Part shown: piece after piece, positions 1 through 5,705 of the stretch
How the letters are laid out: every line of letters begins with the position of its first letter
Numbering within the stretch: position 1 is the first letter of the stretch
Source: an uncultured Verrucomicrobiota bacterium
GTDB lineage: Bacteria; Verrucomicrobiota; Verrucomicrobiia; Chthoniobacterales; SZAS-18
Assembly (NCBI GenBank): GCA_937871685.1
Contig: CALMOL010000078.1
Coordinates: 1-7,176 of the forward strand
DNA: 7,176 nucleotides
Direction: 5' to 3'
Made by a program: the position numbers and the translations under genes
Notes under the pieces: generated by a model
Seen by the model: the letters and a program-made list of their open reading frames with translations, nothing else
The model's database searches: none
Told to the model about the DNA's origin: nothing

Positions 1-77
1 GTGGTGATGGCGTGCCACTGCTCGGCGGTGACGATGAGCGGGAGGCGGTTGGAACGGGGGAGGGTTTTGGGTTTCAT
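1..77 (-). CDS. N-terminal start of an unrecognised protein (partial)
   Basis: An ATG (complement of 75-77) opens a minus-strand frame that stays open for 25 codons to the window edge, so only the N-terminus is present. The peptide begins MKPKTLPRSNRLPLIV and continues to TAEQWHAIT. Third codon positions are nearly all G or C, as expected for a real gene in this genome, and no stop is met. I do not recognise the family and assign no function. There is no AGGAGG-like site before the ATG; the leader reads cgttcgtcct, as pyrimidine-rich as those of the other minus-strand genes. The gene points away from the 21-nt repeat array, so bases 78-528 form its upstream region. The short length keeps confidence moderate. 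Confidence 0.5.
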   Translation of the reverse strand, partial: MKPKTLPRSNRLPLIVTAEQWHAIT

Positions 78-528
78 AGGACGAACGATGCTCTCAAGAC
101 CGCGGATCGAATTTCCCGCCGGCGCCGCGGTCCGCCGGTCGGGGGTAGCCACCGAGGAATTGGTGACGCCGGAAGCCTCCCACAGACCCCTTGTCAGGAT
201 CGGTCATACCCCCCAAACTATTTTCGGAAAAATGAAGAAAGTTTCGCGCCCGGCTTCCTCGCCGGCGCGCCGAGTCCTCTCGTCTCAGCCGCGCGGGGTC
301 AGATTGCCCTCGACCTTCGTTCGCAACCCGCGGGTCAGGCACCAGAGCCTCCTTGAGAGGCGCGCTCAGCCATCGACGAGCGAGGTGCGGCGGCGGCTAC
401 TGACTCCGTGGCTCACCCTTGAGCGAGGCCCTGACTGACCCAGATTCGGGTGATCGTCGGCGGGGACTCGCCGTATATTGAAAGGGCGATTCTGGAAGGC
501 TTGGCGGTGGCGATTGCTTCTGGGAGCT
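78..528. other. Gene-free stretch upstream of the repeat array
   Basis: No convincing gene is present. Plus-strand frames remain open here (for example 1-438), but their translations are Arg/Pro/Ser-rich, low in hydrophobic blocks and match no family I know, as expected of shadow frames in GC-rich DNA. A slightly AT-richer patch lies at 212-243. A weak 5-bp hairpin (GCCTC/GAGGC, 347-361) has no T-tract. TATATT at 474-479 looks like a -10 box that could drive rightward transcription into the array, but there is no good -35 box at 16-18 nt. The last part (about 499-528) encodes, in the array frame, a degenerate match to the repeat and probably marks its decayed left edge. Confidence 0.5.
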
Positions 529-948
529 GACCGCGGCCGTTTTTCTGCCAAACGCCGTCGATTGCTTTCGAAACGACGTCGTTTCGTTCTCGAACGACGC
601 CGTTTGGGTTTCAAACGACTTCGTTTGATTTTTGATCGACGTCGATTGACTCCCAAACGCCGTCGTTTGGTTCAAGAACGCCGTCGATTGCTTTTCAATC
701 GCCGTCGATTGGACTTGAAACGCCGTTGTTTGCTTTTCAAACGCGCGCGTTCTGATCCAGAGCGACGTCGTTTACTTGGGAAAGTCGCGCGTTTGATTTC
801 CAAACGGCGTCGTTTGCCGATTGAACGCTGGCGTTTCGTTTTGAAACGCGCTCGTTTAGGAAGAGAACGACGCCGTGTGTCGAACAAACGCGCGCGTTTG
901 CTTTGCGAAGGCGCGCGGTTGGCCCAGGAAGGTCGTCGGTCTCAACCG
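529..948. repeat. 21-nt tandem array of near-palindromic units (about 20 copies)
   Basis: Twenty consecutive 21-nt units run without any indel. The best 17 start at 550, 571, 592 and so on to 886; unit 0 (529) and the last two (907, 928) are degenerate. Positions 1-5 (A/G-AACG) and 10-15 (CGTTTG) are conserved. Positions 6-9 and 16-21 vary, and the variable tail is often T-rich on the plus strand. The core AAACGNCGTCGTTT is nearly its own reverse complement: 569-586 is a perfect 18-bp palindrome and 885-900 a perfect 16-bp one. Twelve of the 19 units from 550 can pair positions 1-5 with 10-14 (G-U allowed) around a 4-nt loop. No two units are identical, so the array is old or selected for difference. 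GC is near 50% or lower, well below the flanks. Read in the GNAT frame each unit encodes (K/E/D/N)RRRLxx; because of the palindrome, the complement also gives Arg-rich heptads. Function unknown: operator array, structured RNA or coding repeat are all possible. Confidence 0.93.
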
Positions 949-1041
949 GACCAATCTTCTCCCTGTCCCGCTCTAGCTTCCGCGGCGGCGCCGGGCTCTG
1001 CCCGCGCTTGCCGGCACGAGGCGGGCGGCGATGGGTGTTGC

Positions 1042-1629
1042 GTGAGTTCTTCCAAGCACCGCAAGGCCGCCGGCCGCCCGATCCGTGTGCGCCTGGATGA
1101 CGGCACGCCGCTGGTGATGCGGCCTTTGCACCCGGGGGATGTGCTCCGGCTCCGGCGGGGCTTCGAGCAGCTTTCGGAGCGATCGCGACAGCGCCGCTTC
1201 CTCACGGCCAAGCCGACGCTGTCGCCGGCCGAGCTGGCCTATCTGACGGCGGGCGACGGGGAGCATCGCCGCACGCTCGGCGTGGCGGTGGCCGACCGGC
1301 GGGGCCGGGCACGCACGCCGATCGCGGTGGCGCGTTGTGAGCGCGAGACGAGTGACCCCACCATCGGTGAGGTGGCGGTGACGGTGATTGATTCCTGGCA
1401 AGGCCGCGGGATCGGCCGTCTGGTGCTGCGCGCGCTGGCGGGGATTTCCTGGAACGCGGGCATCCGGCGCTGGCGCGCGCTGATCGCGGGGGAGAACGCC
1501 GGAGCGTTCCGCGTGCTGGCGTCGGTGGCGGAGGAGGAGTCGCGCCAGCACGCCGGGGCCGGGACGGTGGAGGTGATTTATCGCCTCGCGCCGCCTCCGC
1601 CGCTGGAAGACGTGCCCGCGGATGCGTGA
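1042..1629 (+). CDS. GNAT-family N-acetyltransferase
   Basis: A 195-residue protein of the GNAT fold, which transfers an acetyl group from acetyl-CoA to an amine. It resembles the acetyltransferase domain of bacterial Pat-like protein acetyltransferases. The segment RVRLDDGTPLVMRPLHPGDV (about 15-34) followed by FEQLSERSRQRRFL is the usual opening of that group. Motif A is at 110-135: EVAVTVIDSWQGRGIGRLVL, with the acetyl-CoA pyrophosphate loop QGRGIG at 120-125. GENAGAFRVLAS follows as the next helix, and the protein ends in a Pro-rich tail. The substrate cannot be read from sequence. I chose GTG at 1042 because family similarity begins about 15 residues later. The same frame is open back to TTG at 478 and would add the whole 21-nt array as an Arg-rich extension, which I think is not translated. 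The nearby ATG at 1031 is out of frame. The gene is convergent with the PafA-like gene across a REP-like pair. Confidence 0.8.
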   Translation: MSSSKHRKAAGRPIRVRLDDGTPLVMRPLHPGDVLRLRRGFEQLSERSRQRRFLTAKPTLSPAELAYLTAGDGEHRRTLGVAVADRRGRARTPIAVARCERETSDPTIGEVAVTVIDSWQGRGIGRLVLRALAGISWNAGIRRWRALIAGENAGAFRVLASVAEEESRQHAGAGTVEVIYRLAPPPPLEDVPADA

Positions 1630-1643
1630 GTGCGATGGGGAGT

Positions 1644-1661
1644 GCGGGAGCTTCCTCCCGC
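1644..1661 (+). terminator. Candidate hairpin terminator after the GNAT gene
   Basis: A perfect 7-bp GC-rich stem (GCGGGAG/CTCCCGC) with a 4-nt loop begins 14 nt past the GNAT stop codon. It has no T-tract, so it is not a classic intrinsic terminator. It may only protect the 3' end of the mRNA or be part of the REP element. The placement between convergent genes is what suggests a role in transcript ends. Confidence 0.35.
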
Positions 1662-1797
1662 TCTCAACACGGCTCGCTTCGGCCCGGTGGCATCGAGGAT
1701 ACCGCCGTGGATGGGCCTGAAGGATATGACCGATGTGACCGATTTGACCGGCCGCACCGGGGTTCTGGCTGCGGACAGCGTCGTTGCCGTGTTGAGA

Positions 1798-1815
1798 GCG
1801 GGAGCAAGCTCCCGC
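1798..1815 (-). terminator. Candidate hairpin terminator after the PafA-like gene
   Basis: GCGGGAGC/GCTCCCGC can form an 8-bp stem (7 bp with loop CAAG) about 44 nt downstream of the minus-strand PafA-like stop codon. Like its inverted twin at 1644-1661 it lacks a T-tract, so Rho-independent termination is uncertain. Confidence 0.35.
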
Positions 1816-1859
1816 CCTCCGCATCGCGCCCCCTGTTTTCCACGCTCAACGCCTGAACT

Positions 1860-3278
1860 TCACCGCAGGAATTCCGCGGCCTCGCGGGTGTATTCCTGGT
1901 GCGGGTCGGGGAGGGAAAGCTGGTCCTGGGGGCCGCGGATGATGGCGTCCCAATTGATGATGTAGGGGCCGCCTTCGCGCTGGAAGAATTCGACCGCCAG
2001 GCCGCGGGCCACGGCGCGGGAGCCGGCGGGCGGCTGGGTTTGCGCGATCCCGCGCGCGGCGGCGAAGGCGGTGGCGTTGAACTCGCCGATGGTCTTGGAC
2101 GCGGGCTCGACGGCGAAGAAGAGGCCGCGCTCGGGGTTCACGTTGTGGTATTCGAGGTCGAGCGACTGCATCCACGGGTCGGTCCACGCAAGGTCTTGCT
2201 CGGCGCGGAATTGCTCCAGCAGCCAGCGCTTGGTGATCCAGTCCACGCCGCCGAGCAGGGCCTCGGGGCGGGGGCGCAGGCAGGCGAGGGTGTGCTCCCA
2301 TTGGGCGAGGAGCCAGTCGGTCTCGTCGTCGCGGCCGGCGAGGCGGGCCTGGGCGGCGGCGAGGAAGGCGAGCTGCACGTCGAGCGCGTCGCAGGTGCGG
2401 CCGTCGGCGAGGGGGACGGCCCACTGGCGCGATTGGTCGCGCGAGATGGCGCGGGTGGCTTCCACGGCGTCGAGCAATTCCCAGCCGCGGGGCATCGCGT
2501 CTTCCTCGAGGAGCGAGAGGACGGCGGCGGTGGCGCCGCACTTGAGGGCGCAGGCGAAGGGGGAGGGGTTCGAGTCGCCGATGAGGAGGTGAAGGCGGCG
2601 GAAGCGGCGGGGGTCGGCGAGAGGCTCGTCGCGCGCGTTGATGATGGCGCGGTTGAATTGCACCCACTGGTAGATGTCGTTGACGATGTGGTCGGCGCGC
2701 TGGGAAATTTGGTATTCCACCGGCGGCCCGCCGACCGCGGACGAGGGGCGCGCAGGTTCCCAGTCGAAGGAGGCGCCGTGCGCCTCGCCGACGCGGCCGG
2801 CACCGGCGTAGATCTGCCGCGTGGCGAGGAAGGCGAGCAGGGCAGCGATGTTTTCGTGGGAGAACTCGGCGGCGCGCTGGACGAGGTAGTTCTCGTGGCA
2901 GCCGAAGGTGGCGCCGGTGTGGTGGTCCACGTTGTTCTTGATGAACGCGACGCGCTCGGAGGCGCCGAGGTCATCGAGGGCGGACTGCACGAGGGCATCG
3001 CCGGCCGCGTCGTAGGCGGCGAGGTCGGCGAGGGTGAGGCACTCGGGCGACGAGTATTCGAGGTGCCCCATGTCGAGGTAGAGGCGGCCGCCGTTACGCA
3101 GGAAGCCGCCGTTGCCGGGGGGCTCCTCGTAGTCACGGTAGTGGAGGTCGAGCACGCCGACGGCGCGGCGGCGGAAGAGGTGCCCCTTCACCCGCACCGG
3201 CCACGCGTCCGCGCCGCCGGGGGAGCGCTCGTCGGAAACGAGGCAGCCGTATTCTGTCTCCAGGCCGGTAATTCTCAT
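1860..3278 (-). CDS. pafA: PafA-like Pup/UBact ligase family protein
   Basis: A 472-residue member of the PafA/Dop family (Pup_ligase). These enzymes use ATP to activate the C-terminal glutamate of a ubiquitin-like tag (Pup, or UBact in Gram-negative phyla) and join it to a lysine of a target protein, or remove it. Visible motifs: GLETEYG at 5-11 (ATP/Mg glutamates), NGGRLYLDM at 62-70 with the likely catalytic Asp69, KNNVD at 114-118, FGCHENYLV at 125-133, YQISQRADHI at 189-198, IINARDEP at 212-219, RRLHLLIGDSN at 227-237, and VDWITKR plus DLEYHNV in the C-terminal part. About 60 residues separate ETE from Asp69, as in PafA (under 50) rather than Dop (over 80, because of its inserted loop). 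GCHENYL and SQRADHI also favour PafA. One difference is HLEYSSPE where actinobacterial PafA has HPEYATPE. The ATG at 3278 is chosen because family similarity starts at once; the frame upstream runs through a repeat. It lies downstream of the zinc-ribbon gene. No tag, Dop or proteasome gene is in view. Confidence 0.88.
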   Translation of the reverse strand: MRITGLETEYGCLVSDERSPGGADAWPVRVKGHLFRRRAVGVLDLHYRDYEEPPGNGGFLRNGGRLYLDMGHLEYSSPECLTLADLAAYDAAGDALVQSALDDLGASERVAFIKNNVDHHTGATFGCHENYLVQRAAEFSHENIAALLAFLATRQIYAGAGRVGEAHGASFDWEPARPSSAVGGPPVEYQISQRADHIVNDIYQWVQFNRAIINARDEPLADPRRFRRLHLLIGDSNPSPFACALKCGATAAVLSLLEEDAMPRGWELLDAVEATRAISRDQSRQWAVPLADGRTCDALDVQLAFLAAAQARLAGRDDETDWLLAQWEHTLACLRPRPEALLGGVDWITKRWLLEQFRAEQDLAWTDPWMQSLDLEYHNVNPERGLFFAVEPASKTIGEFNATAFAAARGIAQTQPPAGSRAVARGLAVEFFQREGGPYIINWDAIIRGPQDQLSLPDPHQEYTREAAEFLR

Positions 3279-3289
3279 GAAGAGGGGGG

Positions 3290-3376
3290 ATTGCCGATTG
3301 CCGATCGACTGCAGGCTACGAGCGAAGGCCGGACTTTGCGCGAGAGCCAATCGGCAATTGGCAATCGGCAGTTGGA
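3290..3376. repeat. Inverted pair of 7-nt tandem repeats
   Basis: The left arm has two copies of ATTGCCG (3290-3303). The right arm has four 7-nt units, AATCGGC, AATTGGC, AATCGGC and AGTTGGA (3349-3376), which are the inverse of the left. Bases 3290-3302 and 3360-3372 are inverted with 12 of 13 matches. The element fills the 105-nt gap between the zinc-ribbon stop and the PafA-like start, so its transcript could fold into a long stem in the PafA leader. Role unknown; it may be a dispersed genomic repeat. Confidence 0.7.
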
Positions 3377-3383
3377 AATTACC

Positions 3384-4088
3384 TCAGCCTCGATAAAGGA
3401 TCCTCGAACAGTTCGGACATTGGACGATGGCGCGGTCGGCCTTCAGGTCGGAAACGGTGATGCCGGGCACTTTCATGTGGCAGCCTGAGCAGATTTCGTT
3501 TTCCAGCGCGACGATGGCCGCGTCGCCCTTCTTGTGGAGGATGCGAGCGTAGAGGTCCACGAGCTCTTCCTCGCCGATTTCGGCGGTGAGGGCGGCGCGG
3601 CCGGCTTCCCATTCGCGCAGGCGCGCGGTGAGCTGGGCGGCTTTTGCATCGAGATCGGCAAGCTGGGCGGCGACTTGGCGCTCGGTGGTGGCGAGGGTGG
3701 TCTCGGCGGCCTTGGTCTCGGCGTCCAGACGCTCGCCGGCCTCCATTTTCTCGATGACTTGGTCCTCGATGGCGAGGGCGGCCTTCTCGCAATGTTCGAT
3801 CTCATGGGCGAGGGCCTTGAACTCCTCGTTCTTGCGCGTCTCCATCTGCTGGACGCGATAGCGCCCGGCCTGGGTGCGCTTCGCGGCCGCCTCGACCTCG
3901 AGGGCGTGCCGGGCGGCCTCGTTCTCCTTCACCGCGGCGCGAACCTTCTCCCGGGTGGCGGCGGCGGCCGCGCGCTTGGCCTCGAGCGACTGGCGCTCGC
4001 CGGGCAAGGCGCGCTCCTCGGCGCGGCAGGCGCGGATCTTCTGGTCGCGATCTTGGAGGACGAGGAGTTTTTCGAGCGTGGGCAGCAT
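3384..4088 (-). CDS. Coiled-coil protein with C-terminal C4 zinc ribbon (CdsZ-like)
   Basis: A 234-residue protein with two parts. Residues about 5-180 are almost entirely Ala/Glu/Lys/Arg/Gln-rich helix, a long antiparallel coiled-coil hairpin. Residues 196-234 form a zinc ribbon with Cys200, Cys203, Cys224 and Cys227, ending QCPNCSRILYRG. This is the widespread DUF164/zf-RING_7 family, whose chlamydial member is called CdsZ. Members are cytoplasmic, lack a signal peptide and are thought to bind nucleic acid or act as adaptors; a catalytic role is not known. The length is typical for the family and all four Cys are present, so it looks intact. The ATG at 4088 lies 24 nt after the GMC stop, suggesting co-transcription. 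Its leader has CCTCCT rather than AGGAGG. The PafA-like gene follows after 105 nt. Confidence 0.87.
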   Translation of the reverse strand: MLPTLEKLLVLQDRDQKIRACRAEERALPGERQSLEAKRAAAAATREKVRAAVKENEAARHALEVEAAAKRTQAGRYRVQQMETRKNEEFKALAHEIEHCEKAALAIEDQVIEKMEAGERLDAETKAAETTLATTERQVAAQLADLDAKAAQLTARLREWEAGRAALTAEIGEEELVDLYARILHKKGDAAIVALENEICSGCHMKVPGITVSDLKADRAIVQCPNCSRILYRG

Positions 4089-4112
4089 GGACAGGAGGCG
4101 GATAACCGCGAT

Positions 4113-5702
4113 TCACGCGTCCGCAATCATCCGCGCCGCGCGGTGCGCGAGCATGACGGTCGGCGCGTGCGTGTTGCCGCGCGGGATCACGGGCATGACG
4201 GAGGCGTCCACGACGCGCAGGCCGGCGACGCCGCGGACGCGCAGCTGCGGATCGAGCACGGCGCCGGGGTCGGCGGCCGCGCCCATGCGGCAGGTCCCGA
4301 CGGGATGGTAGAGGGTCTCGCCGGTGGCGCGGACGTGAGCGCGCAGGGCATCGAGATCATCCTCGGCGCAGGCAAGGCCGGGGAGGACTTCCTCGGGATG
4401 CCAGGGAGCGAGCGCCGGCGCGGCCAGGACGCGGCGCGCGAGGCGGATGCCAGCGACGAGGGAGTCGAGGTCGCGCGGGTCAGAGCCGTAGCGCGGATCG
4501 ATCTCAGGCGGTGCGGAGAGCTCGGCGGAAGAGAGGCGGATCCGACCGACGCTCCGTGGCCGCAGCAGCACGGGGCCGAGCGAAATGGCGGGCGTGGTCT
4601 CGCGGCCAAGGCCGTGGTTCTTGAAATAGCCGGGCGCGCCGTGGAATTGCCAAGCGGGCAGGCCGGCGTCGTCCTCGCCGGCGAACGCGCATACCTCGGC
4701 GACGTTCGAGGCCAGCGGTCCACGGCCGCGCAGGAGGTAACGAAGGGCACCGCGCAGCGTCAACGCCTCGCCCAAGGTGCCGGGGGCACGCACGGCGGCA
4801 ATGGCGCCGACCACGAGGTGGTCTTGGAGATTTTCGCCGACGCCGGGCAGGCTAGCCAGCACGGGGATGCCCAACTCACGCAGATGCTCGGCGGGGCCGA
4901 CGCCGGAAAGCATCAGCAGGGTGGGGGAATGCACTGCGCCGGCGCACAGGATCACCTCGCGGCGGGCGTGCGCAAGGTGCTGGCCGCCCCATCGTCCGCG
5001 CCACTCCACGCCGACCGCGCGGCCGCGTTCGATCACGACTCGCTTCACGCTGGCGCGGGGCTGGACCTGGACCGTGCCTTGCTCCATCGCCGGGCGCAGG
5101 AAGGCGTCGGCAGCGCTCCAGCGGCGGGAGCCGCGCAGGGTGACTTGGTTGAGGGCAGCGCCACGAGGATTACCGTTGTTGAGGTCGGCGGAAGGCAGGA
5201 CACCGCGCTCGGCGAACGCGGCGATCATCGCTCGCGAGAGCGGGTGCGGGTCGGGCTGGTCACGGACGCGTAGTGCACCCGTGGTGCCATGCGAAGGATC
5301 GGGTGGATGCTGGTTTCCCTCGGTCGCGCGGAAGTGCGGCTCCACTTGGTCCCAGTTCCAGCCTTCGGCACCACGCGCCGCCCAATCGTCGTAGTCGGCG
5401 CCGTGGCCGCGCTGATAGATCATCGCGTTGATCGATGATGATCCGCCCAGGCTTTTGCCACGCGGCCAGTAGAGCCGGCGACCATCGAGCGCGGGCTGGG
5501 AGGCGGTGTAAAGATTCCAGTCGAGCCGCGTTTGGAACGCGCGGGAGAACGCCGCCGGGATGCGCACGAAGGGATGCCGGTCGCTGCCGCCAGCCTCCAG
5601 CACGAGCACGGAGCGATCAGGTCGCAGGCGCGCCAGCTCCGCGGCCAGCGTGCAGCCGGCGGAGCCCGCGCCGATGAGGACGTAGTCGTGGCAAGAATCC
5701 AA
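4113..5702 (-). CDS. GMC-family FAD-dependent alcohol dehydrogenase (choline dehydrogenase-like)
   Basis: A 529-residue glucose-methanol-choline oxidoreductase, related to choline dehydrogenase (BetA) and the alkanol dehydrogenase AlkJ. It oxidises an alcohol with FAD and passes electrons to the respiratory chain or oxygen. The Rossmann motif DYVLIGAGSAGC is at 6-17 with the FAD-ribose Glu36 in VLEAGG. The first GMC signature is PRGKSLGGSSSINAMIYQRG (80-99), and the second is GAVHSPTLLMLSGVGP. The catalytic pair is His466 (YHPVGTCRMG) and His512 in GNTHAPT; most choline dehydrogenase-like enzymes have Asn at the second site. No signal peptide is seen. I chose TTG at 5702, which places DYVLIGAG five residues in; the open frame to an ATG at 5828 would add 42 residues with no GMC similarity that run through an inverted repeat. 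The aldehyde dehydrogenase lies 158 nt upstream. The exact alcohol cannot be inferred. Confidence 0.88.
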   Translation of the reverse strand: MDSCHDYVLIGAGSAGCTLAAELARLRPDRSVLVLEAGGSDRHPFVRIPAAFSRAFQTRLDWNLYTASQPALDGRRLYWPRGKSLGGSSSINAMIYQRGHGADYDDWAARGAEGWNWDQVEPHFRATEGNQHPPDPSHGTTGALRVRDQPDPHPLSRAMIAAFAERGVLPSADLNNGNPRGAALNQVTLRGSRRWSAADAFLRPAMEQGTVQVQPRASVKRVVIERGRAVGVEWRGRWGGQHLAHARREVILCAGAVHSPTLLMLSGVGPAEHLRELGIPVLASLPGVGENLQDHLVVGAIAAVRAPGTLGEALTLRGALRYLLRGRGPLASNVAEVCAFAGEDDAGLPAWQFHGAPGYFKNHGLGRETTPAISLGPVLLRPRSVGRIRLSSAELSAPPEIDPRYGSDPRDLDSLVAGIRLARRVLAAPALAPWHPEEVLPGLACAEDDLDALRAHVRATGETLYHPVGTCRMGAAADPGAVLDPQLRVRGVAGLRVVDASVMPVIPRGNTHAPTVMLAHRAARMIADA

Positions 5703-5705
5703 GGG

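Larger units (their letters stand above)
1632..1827. repeat. REP/BIME-like inverted repeat pair
   Basis: Bases 1632-1673 and 1786-1827 are 42-nt inverted copies with 39 of 42 matches. Each arm contains its own hairpin with 7-bp stem GCGGGAG/CTCCCGC, loop CTTC at 1651-1654 and loop CAAG at 1805-1808, and each hairpin is followed outward by TCTCAACACGGC. Paired, inverted, hairpin-bearing elements between genes are the hallmark of REP/BIME sequences, usually spread by a REP-associated tyrosine transposase; none is visible here. The pair begins two bases after the GNAT stop and ends 32 nt from the stop of the convergent PafA-like gene. The 112-nt centre holds a small 9-nt triplication and no gene. 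Confidence 0.85.

Noticed and set aside
1..438. Plus-strand open frame across the left region
   Set aside because: No domain, Arg/Ser-rich composition, and it overlaps the better-supported minus-strand start at 77.
474..479. TATATT as a promoter -10 box before the array
   Set aside because: No acceptable -35 sequence at the usual spacing, so it is recorded only as a weak possibility.
529..948. CRISPR array
   Set aside because: The period is only 21 nt and the variable part about 6 nt; repeats are not identical and no cas gene is present.
1031..1033. ATG as the GNAT start
   Set aside because: It is one base out of frame with the acetyltransferase and meets a TGA at 1043.
973..1824. Minus-strand open frame of 283 residues
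   Set aside because: It overlaps the GNAT gene and runs through the REP-like pair. Arg/His/Pro-rich with no recognisable domain.
1899..3488. Long plus-strand open frame (529 residues)
   Set aside because: It is antisense to the PafA-like gene, and its translation is Gly/Glu/Ala/Val-rich low complexity with no family motifs. A GC-rich shadow frame.
4091..4098. AGGAGGCG near the zinc-ribbon start
   Set aside because: It is on the plus strand, whereas the genes on both sides are on the minus strand, so it cannot serve as their ribosome site.
3534..5273. Long plus-strand open frame (579 residues)
   Set aside because: It lies opposite the zinc-ribbon and GMC genes, both of which have clear catalytic or metal-binding motifs. 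Gly-rich shadow.
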